The translations under genes were made by a program, and so were the position numbers. From Candidatus Uhrbacteria bacterium (GTDB lineage: Bacteria; Patescibacteriota; Patescibacteriia; UBA9934), in the NCBI GenBank assembly GCA_030688135.1, contig JAUYIW010000046.1:1-29034 (forward strand): 29,034 nt of DNA, given 5' to 3'. Under the pieces are notes generated by a model that saw only the letters and a list, made by a program, of their open reading frames with translations, ran no database searches and was not told the origin of the DNA. Of the stretch, positions 12,178-21,200 are shown piece by piece (position 1 is the first letter of the stretch; each line of letters begins with the position of its first letter).

Positions 12178-14490
12178 ATGGCAAGAAGAATTAAGAAGAA
12201 GAAAGCCAAGAAATCAACTAAAAGCGACTTTGGTTTATCGGACGGGGTACGTCAAAGTATTCTTGCTGTCGCTTTGATTGCAATTGGAGTCATTTTATTG
12301 TTGTCGTTTTTTGAAATGGCTGGAAAGATTGGCACTTACTTTGAACTTTGGCTTTCATTAGCTTTTGGTTGGGGACGCTGGTTCTTTGCTTTAATACTTG
12401 TAGCGCTTGGTTGGATGGCAGTTTTCCCAGGTCGAAGAACGCTGAGCCGAATTAATATAATTGGAGTAATATTCTTTTTCTTATCATTTGATAGTTTTCT
12501 AAATTTAGTCATGGCAGATGGGTCAAGACCGGAAACTGCCGATATCATTGCTTCTGGTGGTTATATTGGTTTGATAGTTGGAAATTTTTTAGCAGGCATG
12601 ATTGGTTTTTGGGGTGCTATAGTCGTTTCTGTTGCGGTAATGCTTATTGCAGTATTTTTAATATTCAATATTTCACTAGATTCGATACTCACAGTTCATT
12701 CGCATTTTACAGGTCTTGGACGAGTTCTTCACAGGCGTCAGCTTGAAGGTTCTGGCGACGAGGATGAGGAAGAAGAAGTTGTTAGAAACGATGAAGTAGA
12801 AGAAGAACCTGAAGAAGACGACGAAGAAGAGAAGAAGGGAAAAGGACGGATTTTTGATACTGCTCATGACCCAGAGCCAGAAGAGTCACTTATGACTAGT
12901 AGCCGTCGTAGGAAAATAAAGATTCCACTCGATCTTTTGGATGATAAAAGTTCAAAGGCTAAGCCAGGTGATATCGAACGCAATAAAAGCATTATTGACC
13001 GTACTTTTTCTAACTTTGGAATAGAGGTTGATATGGCTGAGGTTCGGGTTGGCCCTACTGTTACGCAGTACGCATTGCGTCCATCGCAGGGCGTGAAGCT
13101 TTCACGAATTGTGGCACTAAACAATGACCTGGCGCTTGCGCTTGCCGCTCATCCAATCAGAATTGAAGCTCCAATACCAGGAAAATCGCTTGTTGGAATC
13201 GAAGTCCCTAATCAAAGTGTCGGCCGAGTTTGCCTTCGAGAGCTTTTGGCATCTAAAGATTTCAAGGAGCGTAAAACTGATTTTACAGCGCCTCTTGGAA
13301 AAGATGTTGCCGGCGGTGTACACGTGCTAGCAATAGACAAGGCGCCTCATACGTTGGTTGCCGGCGCTACTGGTTCGGGTAAGTCAGTATGTTTGAACAC
13401 AATTATCCTTTCACTTCTTTATCAGAGCGGGCCTGACGATCTAAAGTTTATTATGGTCGATCCAAAGCGAGTTGAGCTTGGGGTATACGCAGGAATTCCA
13501 CATTTGCTAGTACCACCTATTACAAAAGTTGATGATGCTATTAATGCTCTAAAGTGGGCCGTGAGAGAGATGGAACGAAGGCTGGACCACTTGGCGAAAA
13601 ATCACGCAAGGGATATTGATTCATATAATGCAAAGGCTGCAGAGAGAATGCCAAAGATAATAATTATTATCGACGAGCTTGCAGATTTGATGAGTCAGAA
13701 CAAACGCGACGTTGAAGCAGTGATTGTGCGAATTGCTCAAATGGCTCGCGCAGCCGGAATCCATTTGGTTCTTGCTACCCAGCGTCCATCGGTTGATGTT
13801 ATCACGGGCATTATTAAGGCAAACATTCCTACAAGAATGGCTTTCGCAGTAGCATCTCAAGTTGATTCAAAGACTATTCTTGATATGGGGGGTGCTGAAA
13901 AATTGCTTGGTCGTGGTGATATGCTTCTCACTACTCCTGCAATTTCAAAACCAAAGCGTTTACAGGGGGCGTTTGTGTCTGATCAAGAGATTCAGAGAGT
14001 TGTTGATTTCTTAAAGAAACAAGGCGAGCCAGATTATAACTATCAGGTTACAGAAGATACAAGAACTGGTGGAACTGTATTTGATTCAAGCGATACCGAT
14101 CCATTGCTAAATGATGCGATAAAAGTTGTTATTGAGTCTGGCAAGGCTTCAACTTCATTTTTGCAACGACGTTTGCAAATTGGATATTCACGTGCTGCAC
14201 GGATTATTGATATAATGGAAGAGATGGGAGTTGTTGGTGGATCGGACGGCGCTAAAGCAAGAGGTATATTGGTCGAATCTTGGCCACCAGGCGGTGAGAA
14301 CGGAGAGCGCGATAATCCTGTAGATGTAGAAGATGACGAGGAAGATTTTGAAGAACCTGAGGATATCGAAGAACCTGAGGAAGACGAAGATGAAGATGAA
14401 GGATACATTGATGATATCGATGAGGATGAGGATGAGGATGAGGAGGCCGTTGATGAAGACGACGAAGAAGATTTTGATTACATTAGTTAA
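12178..14490 (+). CDS. ftsK: DNA translocase FtsK/SpoIIIE
   Basis: The start at 12178 (MARRIKKKKAKK) is chosen because a basic N-terminus followed by membrane helices is typical; an upstream in-frame ATG at 12112 is possible. Of 770 residues, the first ~190 hold four or more transmembrane helices. An extremely acidic linker follows (about 200-240), then the alpha domain, then the RecA-like motor with Walker A AGATGSGKS (Lys402) and Walker B IIIIDELADLM (about 494-504), and RPSVDVITGIIKANIPTRMAF. The winged-helix gamma domain (about 645-705: ASTSFLQRRLQIGYSRAARIID) reads DNA polarity. Unusually, a further ~58-residue tail of almost only Asp and Glu follows gamma. It pumps chromosomal DNA through the division septum. 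Confidence 0.96.
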   Translation: MARRIKKKKAKKSTKSDFGLSDGVRQSILAVALIAIGVILLLSFFEMAGKIGTYFELWLSLAFGWGRWFFALILVALGWMAVFPGRRTLSRINIIGVIFFFLSFDSFLNLVMADGSRPETADIIASGGYIGLIVGNFLAGMIGFWGAIVVSVAVMLIAVFLIFNISLDSILTVHSHFTGLGRVLHRRQLEGSGDEDEEEEVVRNDEVEEEPEEDDEEEKKGKGRIFDTAHDPEPEESLMTSSRRRKIKIPLDLLDDKSSKAKPGDIERNKSIIDRTFSNFGIEVDMAEVRVGPTVTQYALRPSQGVKLSRIVALNNDLALALAAHPIRIEAPIPGKSLVGIEVPNQSVGRVCLRELLASKDFKERKTDFTAPLGKDVAGGVHVLAIDKAPHTLVAGATGSGKSVCLNTIILSLLYQSGPDDLKFIMVDPKRVELGVYAGIPHLLVPPITKVDDAINALKWAVREMERRLDHLAKNHARDIDSYNAKAAERMPKIIIIIDELADLMSQNKRDVEAVIVRIAQMARAAGIHLVLATQRPSVDVITGIIKANIPTRMAFAVASQVDSKTILDMGGAEKLLGRGDMLLTTPAISKPKRLQGAFVSDQEIQRVVDFLKKQGEPDYNYQVTEDTRTGGTVFDSSDTDPLLNDAIKVVIESGKASTSFLQRRLQIGYSRAARIIDIMEEMGVVGGSDGAKARGILVESWPPGGENGERDNPVDVEDDEEDFEEPEDIEEPEEDEDEDEGYIDDIDEDEDEDEEAVDEDDEEDFDYIS

Positions 14491-14537
14491 CAAGTTCCTT
14501 GATCTGTATTCTATAGAAATCGGTAACTAGCAAATAA

Positions 14538-15239
14538 ATGGTTTTTGTAATGCGAAAACTTGATCGCGTACCACAAACGCTCGGCGAAAAGCTCCGAGCT
14601 CTTAGACGTGGGCAGGCAGTTTCAATGGATATGATGGAGCGTAGCACGCATATCCAGCGAAGGTATCTTGAAGCTATGGAAAAAGGCCGATTTGATAAGT
14701 TGCCTGCACCTCTTTACACTCGAAATTTTATTAGAGCTTACGCTAGGGAATTAAAGGCTGATGAACATTACTTCCTTGAACTTTATGATGAAGAGTGCGG
14801 AAGATGCGATTTAGTGGAACCAATGCGAATGCCACGACAACGAGTCGGGAAGTGGAGATTCTTTGTTTGGAATAGACTTGTAAAGTTTGGTATTTTTGCA
14901 TCACTAGCATTCCTGGTTATAGGATATTTAGGTTGGCAAATTCAGTCGATTGTTTCACCGCCCGATGTTGTTTTGTTTTCACCGCTTGACTCAAGTATTG
15001 CAAGTGATGCAATTTTACGGGTAGACGGAATGGTAGATGGAGAAGCCACTGTATACGTTAATGGAGAACAGGTTGTAGTAAGTAACGATATGACATTTTC
15101 TACAGAGGTTGATTTAGAAAAAGGGCTAAATACCATTGTAGTTGAGGCGGAGCGACGTTACAGCAGGCGATCTATTGAGGAGCGCAGGGTTGTATTTGAT
15201 CCACAGGGGGTACCAAAAGTGAGCTTGGCCGAAGAGTAG
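14538..15239 (+). CDS. RodZ-like membrane protein with HTH domain
   Basis: 233 residues, or 229 if the second ATG at 14550 is used. The N-terminal Xre-type helix-turn-helix (TLGEKLRALRRGQAVSMDMM, ERSTHIQRRYLEAMEKGRFDKLPAPLYTRNFIRAYAREL) is the RodZ signature. A basic stretch and one transmembrane helix follow (about 119-141), then an extracellular beta-rich, Big/cadherin-like domain with VVLFSPLDSSIASDAILRV and TVYVNGEQVVVSND. RodZ links the MreB cytoskeleton to cell-shape control. No mreB is in view, so a different surface or signalling role is possible. It lies 47 nt after ftsK and before recA. Confidence 0.8.
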   Translation: MVFVMRKLDRVPQTLGEKLRALRRGQAVSMDMMERSTHIQRRYLEAMEKGRFDKLPAPLYTRNFIRAYARELKADEHYFLELYDEECGRCDLVEPMRMPRQRVGKWRFFVWNRLVKFGIFASLAFLVIGYLGWQIQSIVSPPDVVLFSPLDSSIASDAILRVDGMVDGEATVYVNGEQVVVSNDMTFSTEVDLEKGLNTIVVEAERRYSRRSIEERRVVFDPQGVPKVSLAEE

Positions 15240-15266
15240 AGCTGTGTTAAAATACTTTGCGTTGGG

Positions 15267-15286
15267 AGGACGTTTGCGTCCTTTTT
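15267..15286 (+). terminator. Intrinsic terminator after the RodZ-like gene
   Basis: AGGACG (15267-15272), loop TTTG, CGTCCT (15277-15282) running into TTTTT. It lies 28 nt past the stop and separates the ftsK/rodZ-like unit from recA. Confidence 0.85.
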
Positions 15287-15289
15287 AAT

Positions 15290-15485
15290 TTGCCGGAGCA
15301 TTGGGTTTACTACCGGAGAGCACGGGTTATTATCAACAATCGCTTATTTATTGTTATTTGGAGGCGTTTATTCATTTCGTAAATTCCAAATCGCTCTTAA
15401 TAAACTCCATTGATTGTTAACGAAACTCGCTTCTTTGTAATAAACCTCAGTTATTAGATAATAAATTTCATATTTCACAATTACT
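15290..15485 (+). promoter_or_regulatory. recA upstream region with AATAAAC repeats
   Basis: A non-coding AT-rich stretch with repeated AATAAA/AATAAAC or inverted TTTATT boxes (around 15348, 15400, 15440, 15461). The block at 15438-15469, ending 16 nt before the recA start, matches 25 of 32 bases of a block at 25797-25828 upstream of yebC-ruvC, all differences being transitions. It may be an operator shared by DNA-repair genes. No clear sigma70 pair was found. Confidence 0.45.
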
Positions 15486-16505
15486 ATGACTAAAAACGAA
15501 GATCAAAAAGCAAAGTTAGCTGCCGCTTCGGAAGCTGTCTTACAAATCAAGCAGCGTTTTGGCGATGGTTCTATTATGCGCCTTGGAGATGCTCAGGCTA
15601 TGAAGGTAGATGCGATTCCAACGGGGTGTTTATCGCTCGACATAGCACTTGGTGTTGGCGGTGTACCGAAAGGGCGCATTATTGAGATTTACGGGCCTGA
15701 GTCATCTGGAAAAACAACACTGGCTCAGCACATCGTAGCCGAGTCTCAGAAGCTCGGTGGTGTCGCGGCTTTTGTTGACGCTGAGCACGCGCTTGATCCA
15801 GATTATGCAAAGAAGATTGGAGTTGATATTGAAGAGCTATTTATTTCTCAACCTGATACTGGTGAGCAGGCACTCGAAATTGTTGAGACTTTAGTGCGAT
15901 CGAGTGCAGTAGACGTTATTGTTATTGATTCTGTTGCGGCACTAACCCCAAAGGCAGAGATTGAAGGTGACATGGGCCAAAGTCATATGGGTCTTCAGGC
16001 ACGACTAATGAGTCAGGCGCTTCGTAAGCTTGCAGCTATTATTTCAAAATCAAATACTACAGTCATTTTCATAAATCAGATTAGAATGAAGATTGGTGTG
16101 ATGTTTGGGAATCCTGAAACTACTCCGGGTGGTAATGCTTTAAAGTTTTATGCCTCGGTAAGAATTGAGGTACGTAGAAGCGCTCAAATAAAGCAAGGAG
16201 ACAGAATTATTGGCAATCGCGTTAAGGCGAATATTAAAAAGAATAAGGTTGCACCACCATTCCGAACTTGCGAATTTGATATCATGTACAACGAAGGTAT
16301 TTCAATTGCAGGAGATCTGCTGGATCTTGGAGTTACGGTAGGGTCGGTTGATAAAAAGGGGAATAGTTATATTTTTGGTGAAGAGCGATTGGGCGTTGGA
16401 CGCGAAAATGCAAAGCAGTTTCTACGCGATAATCCAAAGATTTTGAAAACAATCAGAACAGCAACACAAGATGCTGTTGCTTCGGCTGATCAGACTGCGA
16501 GATAG
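15486..16505 (+). CDS. recA: Recombinase RecA
   Basis: 339 residues, full length for the family. The sequence shows QRFGDGSIMRLGDAQAM, Walker A GPESSGKTT (Lys76), VDAEHALDPDYAKKIGVD, Walker B VIVIDSVAAL, and L1/L2 DNA-binding loops (EGDMGQSHMGLQARLMSQAL and the FINQIRMKIGVMFGNPETTPGGNALKFYASVR region). The C-terminal domain lacks the long acidic tail of E. coli RecA. It forms filaments on single-stranded DNA for homologous repair and, where a LexA exists, SOS signalling. Own transcription unit bounded by terminators on both sides. Confidence 0.98.
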   Translation: MTKNEDQKAKLAAASEAVLQIKQRFGDGSIMRLGDAQAMKVDAIPTGCLSLDIALGVGGVPKGRIIEIYGPESSGKTTLAQHIVAESQKLGGVAAFVDAEHALDPDYAKKIGVDIEELFISQPDTGEQALEIVETLVRSSAVDVIVIDSVAALTPKAEIEGDMGQSHMGLQARLMSQALRKLAAIISKSNTTVIFINQIRMKIGVMFGNPETTPGGNALKFYASVRIEVRRSAQIKQGDRIIGNRVKANIKKNKVAPPFRTCEFDIMYNEGISIAGDLLDLGVTVGSVDKKGNSYIFGEERLGVGRENAKQFLRDNPKILKTIRTATQDAVASADQTAR

Positions 16506-16533
16506 CTTTGTTAGCTTTTAGCTATTAGCGGAG

Positions 16534-16563
16534 AGAGTGAGTCGAAAGGCTCGCTCTTTTTTA
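16534..16563 (+). terminator. Intrinsic terminator of recA
   Basis: AGAGTGAG (16534-16541) pairs with CTCGCTCT (16550-16557), with one G-T pair and an 8-nt loop, then a T7 run. It starts 29 nt past the recA stop. Confidence 0.9.
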
Positions 16564-16732
16564 TTCTGTATTAGGATGGATATATTTATCATCTCGACTA
16601 AGGTTGATCGTTAGCGAGCTTAGAGAGCTTAATAAAATAAAAAAATTTCCTTCATCTATGTTTTATGGTTTAGATTCGGCTTAGTAACTACTTTCTACTT
16701 AATACCAGCTACTTACTTTTATATTTCGGTGC

Positions 16733-16761
16733 TTGACTTTTGCTAATATATTTGATACTTT
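16733..16761 (+). promoter_or_regulatory. Promoter of a long non-coding transcript
   Basis: TTGACT (16733-16738), a 17-nt spacer, TACTTT (16756-16761). No gene follows on this strand. Instead about 340 nt of highly paired sequence ends in a terminator. The 16564-16732 stretch before it shows nothing clear. Confidence 0.65.
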
Positions 16762-16767
16762 ATTGGT

Positions 16768-17111
16768 GAAATCATTGGTTGTATTTTATACAAACTGGTG
16801 ACCACAAGGGTCACCCCTACAATCAAAACAATTACCACTAGTGACTGCGGGGTGCGGTGCAATGCAGTCAGATCTGTGCCGGAACGCGATCCGTCTTTGA
16901 TGGATCAAAAATCTCTCTCCTCTCGTTCCAGTGTGTAGGCCTGATTATGAATCGTATTCGTCATCCTGCAGTCTTTGGTGGTAATTTGTTTTGAGGTTAC
17001 TTCATCTTTGGCGTTGCGTTTGCGGTGCTCGCTCAACGTACGTTCTAGTCCGCCACGTTCATCGATAATCTAGCAAATAAAAAAAATCGCCAGTTTCGTT
17101 TGGCGATTTTT
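16768..17111 (+). ncRNA. Candidate large structured RNA, about 340 nt, class unknown
   Basis: Bounded by a promoter and a terminator, without a credible reading frame. Local hairpins: TTGTAT/ATACAA (16779-16784/16788-16793) and GGTGACC/GGTCACC (16797-16803/16809-16815). A long closing stem joins 16823-16838 (TCAAAACAATTACCAC) to 16978-16994 (GTGGTAATTTGTTTTGA), with one bulge. It is extended by TGACTGC (16842-16848) with GCAGTC (16968-16973), or alternatively with GCAGTCA (16864-16870). Inside lie GGAACG/CGTTCC with GATCC/GGATC. A 3' domain holds GGCG/CGCC (17010-17013/17051-17054) around CGTTG/CAACG. The signatures of RNase P, tmRNA and SRP RNA are not visible. It may be an undescribed RNA or a diverged known one. 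Confidence 0.6.
17082..17111. terminator. Bidirectional intrinsic terminator
   Basis: AAAAATCGCCA (17082-17092) pairs perfectly with TGGCGATTTTT (17101-17111) around an 8-nt loop. The A/T arms give a U-run on either strand, so it can end both the plus-strand RNA and the minus-strand membrane-protein gene whose stop is at 17118. Confidence 0.92.
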
Positions 17112-17117
17112 GTTTAC

Positions 17118-17738
17118 CTACAGTTTTCCTTTCATAAATAGACTCACAAGTTTCGGATAATAAACAATGGTAACAAGGATGATAGACACTACGAAGACAA
17201 TGCTATTCATGGTTATCGAAGCAGACTGTATAGGGACGTAAAGTCCCCGTCCAAGTTCAAAAAAGTAAATAAGAGGTACGATTGCGAGCGCAAGTATAGC
17301 TAGTAGCGTTGCAATCCTTGCTAGAATATCATTTTTTGACTCGTACATTTTCTTAAAAGAAAGATACAACACTCCTACGATCATGCAAAGGTTAAGCCCG
17401 ATGTAAAAAAGGGTAGCATGAGCAATCACATTGATAATCCAAGTTTCAGAATCAAATTTTAGCACATTGTAAATAATTGATATCGTGATCGGGACAAAAA
17501 GCAAGATTATTTCCTGCGCCTTGGTTGGAAAAAATTCAGAAAGTACAATCCAGCTGTAGATTATTGTGATTGGCAAAGACATTAATATAAAAGTCCAACG
17601 TGTGATTTCTCCATATATTGTGCTGTACCAGACAAAGTCCTCGTACCAAAGCCCAAATACCAATAATACTGTTAGTGGCAATGCAATAGACAGGGCGTAG
17701 TTTATTGTCATGAGCATTTTTCGGTTTGTTCTTGTCAT
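17118..17738 (-). CDS. Multi-pass membrane protein of unknown function
   Basis: 206 residues with about six hydrophobic segments (roughly 12-30, 48-66, 76-92, 103-128, 142-160 and 175-198), short polar loops and a basic KKMYESKND loop. I recognise no family. It could be a small channel, sensor or DUF membrane protein. Aromatic residues cluster near the first loop (FGLWYEDFVWYSTIYG). It is a lone minus-strand gene between two plus-strand non-coding transcripts. A TACAAT -10-like box lies about 10 nt before the start, which would give a very short leader. Confidence 0.65.
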   Translation of the reverse strand: MTRTNRKMLMTINYALSIALPLTVLLVFGLWYEDFVWYSTIYGEITRWTFILMSLPITIIYSWIVLSEFFPTKAQEIILLFVPITISIIYNVLKFDSETWIINVIAHATLFYIGLNLCMIVGVLYLSFKKMYESKNDILARIATLLAILALAIVPLIYFFELGRGLYVPIQSASITMNSIVFVVSIILVTIVYYPKLVSLFMKGKL

Positions 17739-17864
17739 ATATGAGTATTGTATCAGAATTACGATATTTCGTGTTTTTCTGTAAAACCAGAGTTACAGTG
17801 TATTTCAGTTTTTTCTGAAGTTATGAATGAATATGCAGCTTAACCTTACCCATGGACAAAATAC

Positions 17865-17894
17865 TTGACGAAAATTAGCCCTTTCTGATATACT
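17865..17894 (+). promoter_or_regulatory. Promoter upstream of the rpoB leader
   Basis: TTGACG (17865-17870), an 18-nt spacer, TATACT (17889-17894). It lies about 360 nt before the rpoB start, and no other comparably good promoter was found closer to rpoB. Confidence 0.72.
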
Positions 17895-17900
17895 TCGCTA

Positions 17901-18100
17901 GAATTAGTTTTCTGACAGGCAAGTGAGTGAGAACGGGAATTCTCATCCTGTCAAATTTCGCTAACTTTAGCCCCCATTAGGTGAACCCCCAACACCGAAT
18001 CCACCTCTTTCCAGTCGGGTTATCCACTGCAAAGGAGGCGAGAAACAATTATACTCAATAATAAATCAGGCTTGATGAAAATCAGGCGTGCTTTTTGTTT
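17901..18100 (+). ncRNA. Structured leader or small RNA upstream of rpoB
   Basis: A long hairpin at 17913-17953 (TGACAGG with CCTGTCA, inner TGAGAA with TTCTCA) is followed by a second stem where CCTCTTT pairs with AAAGGAGG around CAGT/ACTG (about 17999-18040). That stem encloses a Shine-Dalgarno-like AAAGGAGG with no gene behind it. GCTTGAT/ATCAGGC with a GAAA loop (18070-18087) and GTGCTTTTTG could be an attenuator. It may be an rpoBC leader with conditional termination or an independent RNA. The next 150 nt up to rpoB show no further clear structure. Confidence 0.5.
18070..18095 (+). terminator. Possible attenuator/terminator in the rpoB leader
   Basis: GCTTGAT (18070-18076) pairs fully with ATCAGGC (18081-18087), one G-T pair, GAAA loop. 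A T5 run follows after GTGC, so the U-tract is slightly displaced, consistent with partial rather than full termination. Confidence 0.45.
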
Positions 18101-18251
18101 ACATATCTCAACATAAAAAGCCATTGTTTGGAGACTAGAAAGTCGTAATGGGTAGCAGTAAATAGCAAATTCATTATTTCATCTGCTTAGTTTCTTTTAC
18201 TACCTTCTAATCTCAAAATAACCAGCCTCTAAAGAACAAATATATCAGCCT

Positions 18252-21200
18252 ATGGCCACCAAAATTCTAAAAGAGCGTCGGTACTTTAGTCCAGTACGTG
18301 ATGCTATGGATCTTCCAGATCTTATAGAAGTTCAAAAGTCCTCGTATGATTGGTTCTTAAAAGAAGGAATTCAAGAACTGTTGGACGAGATTTCTCCAGT
18401 AGGTGACTTTATCGGTCGCGATCTTGAATTAACATTAGATGGCTATGTTTTAGAAGAGCCTAAGTTCGACGAAGTGACTTCAAAAAACAAGAATGTAACT
18501 TTCGAAGCGCCACTTCGTGTTAAGGCACGACTTAAAAACATGCGTACAAAGGATGTTAAGGAGCAGGAGATTTATTTAGGTGACATTCCAATAATGACTC
18601 CTCGTGGCACATTTGTTATAAATGGCGTTGAGCGAGTTGTAGTTTCTCAGTTGGTGCGTTCAGCTGGCGCGTTCTTTAGTGCGGAAGTCGTTCGTGGCCG
18701 CAGGCACTATGGAGCAAAAATTATTCCAAACCGTGGTGCATGGCTTGAGTTTGAGACTGATTCTAAGAATGTAATTTGGGTAAAAATTGACCGCAAGCGA
18801 AAGGTTGCAGTTACTTCGCTTTTGCGAGCTTTTGGTTATGTAAGCGATGAAGAGATATTGGCTTTATTCAAAGATGTCGATATACATCCGCTTAATAAGT
18901 ACATAGAAAATACCATTGCAAAAGACGCTGCTACAAACGAAGAAGAAGGATTGAAGGAAGTTTATAAAAGAATTCGTCCGGGTGATCTTGCAACAGCAGA
19001 TAACGCACGACAACTCATTCATTCAATGTTCTTCAAATTTGAAAGATACGATTTGGGGCCAGTTGGTCGTTATAAGTTTAATCTTCGATTCAATTTAGAT
19101 GATCCTGAAGTTGGCGTAATGGATGAAGAAAATAGGATTCTAAGTAAGGAAGACCTTGTAAGCATTATTAAGGAAATTATTCGACTTAACATTAACCAGG
19201 ATGAGCCAGATGATGTTGACCATCTTGGAAACCGACGTGTACGAGCTGTTGGTGAACTTATTCAGGGACGATTCCGGATTGGTCTTGCAAGAATGGAGCG
19301 TATTGTACGAGATAGAATGTCTACACATGACATTGATTCTTTAACTCCTGGAAAGCTTATTAACGCACGGCCTGTGATTGGTGCAACGCGTGAGTTTTTC
19401 ATGAGCTCGCAGCTTTCACAGTTCATGGATCAAACCAATCCTTTGTCTGAGCTCGAACATAAGCGACGACTTTCTGCCATGGGACAAGGTGGACTATCGC
19501 GAGAACGTGCAGGATTTGAAGTTCGCGATGTACACACAACTCACTACGGAAGAATTTGTCCTGTGCAGACTCCGGAAGGACCAAACATTGGACTTGTTGG
19601 ACAACTTGCGAGCTATGCGAAAATTAATCGCTATGGCTTTATTGAAACTCCTTATAGAAAAGTTGTACAGGAAGATGGTAGAACAAAAGTAACAGACAAA
19701 ATTGAATACTTAAATGCATTCCGAGAAGAAAAAACAGTTACTTGTCCTGCAACTACGCCATTAGATGAAAATGGATATTTTGAATCTGAAATCGTGGATG
19801 CGAGACGACATGGTGAGGCAAAAACAGTGTCAGCATCAGAAGTTGAGTATATGGATGTGTCACCAGCACAGATTGTGTCTATTGGTACATCACTTATTCC
19901 TTTCCTTGAGCACGACGATGCAACTCGTGCGCTCATGGGATCGAACATGCAACGTCAGGCTGTGCCATCTATTCGACCAGAGGCTCCGGTTATAGGAACT
20001 GGTCGAGAGCATCGCGCAGCTTTGGACTCAGGCCATGTTCTTAGCGCAGAAGAGGCTGGTGAGGTTACCTATGTTGATGGTGGAAAGATTGTAATGAATT
20101 ACAAGTCAGGTGAGAAGATTTATGACTTGAATAAATTCCTTAGGTCAAATGCTTCAACAGCAATAAACCAACGTCCAGTTATTGATGTTGGTACAAAGGT
20201 TAAAAAGGGTGATGTTCTTGCAGACGGTCCGTCGGTAGATAATGGTGAGCTAGCGCTTGGTCAAAACATGCGCGTGGCCTTTATGAGTTGGGATGGTTAT
20301 AACTACGAGGACGCTGTGATCGCTTCTGAAAGGGTAGTAGAAGATGATCGATTTACTTCTGTCCATCTTGAAGAACTTACTATTGACGTTCGCGATACAA
20401 AACTCGGACCAGAGGTTGTTACTCCAGACATTCCAAACGTATCTGAAGAAAAATTAAAGAACCTAGATAGCGAAGGCGTAATTCGAGTCGGCGCAGAAGT
20501 TAGGTCAGGTGATATTCTTGTTGGAAAGATCACGCCAAAGGGAGAGACCGAGCTTTCAGCAGAAGAAAAACTTTTGCGTGCCATTTTTGGTGAAAAGGCT
20601 AGGGACGTTCGCGATTCGTCACTTTACCTTCAGCATGGAAACAAGGGAAAAGTAGTTGATATTACAGTATTCTCAAGAGAAGACGGAGACAATTTATCAC
20701 CAGGCGTAATCAAGTCTATTCAAGTAACAATTGCTGATCTTCGAAAGCTTCAGGTTGGTGACAAGGTAGCGGGACGTCATGGAAATAAAGGTGTTATTTC
20801 TAAAGTCGTACCAATCGCAGACATGCCTTTCACAGAAGACGGCAAGCCGGTGGATGTTATTCTAACACCGCTCGGCGTTGTGTCTCGTATGAACCTTGGT
20901 CAGATTCTTGAAGTTCACTTGGGACTTGCAGCAGTGAAGCTTGGCTACAATGTAGCAACTCCTGTGTTTGCTGGAACTCCAGAAGCGGAAATTAGAAAAG
21001 AATTAATCGAGGCTGGTTATCCTGCGACCGGTCAGCTTATGCTGTTTGACGGCAGAACCGGTGAAGCATATGACCACAAGGTTACAGTTGGGTACATGTA
21101 TATGCTTAAATTGAACCACATGGTTGAAGACAAGATGCACCAGCGTTCCATTGGTCCGTACTCGCTCATTACTCAGCAACCACTTGGTGGTAAGGCTCAG

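Noticed and set aside
14043..14493. Long minus-strand open frames opposite the ftsK C-terminus
   Set aside because: They mirror the Asp/Glu-rich codons of the FtsK tail (Ser- or Ile-rich products) and have no ribosome site or family match.
15224..15251. Promoter TTGGCC-17-TAAAAT just after the RodZ-like gene
   Set aside because: A terminator hairpin begins about 16 nt downstream of the -10 box, so no useful transcript would result; probably chance.
16768..17111. Assignment of the folded RNA as RNase P RNA, tmRNA, SRP RNA or 6S RNA
   Set aside because: The conserved GAGGAAAGTCC and ACAGAA blocks, a CCA-ended tRNA-like part, the GGAAGGAAGCAGC loop, or a single rod with central bubble are not visible.
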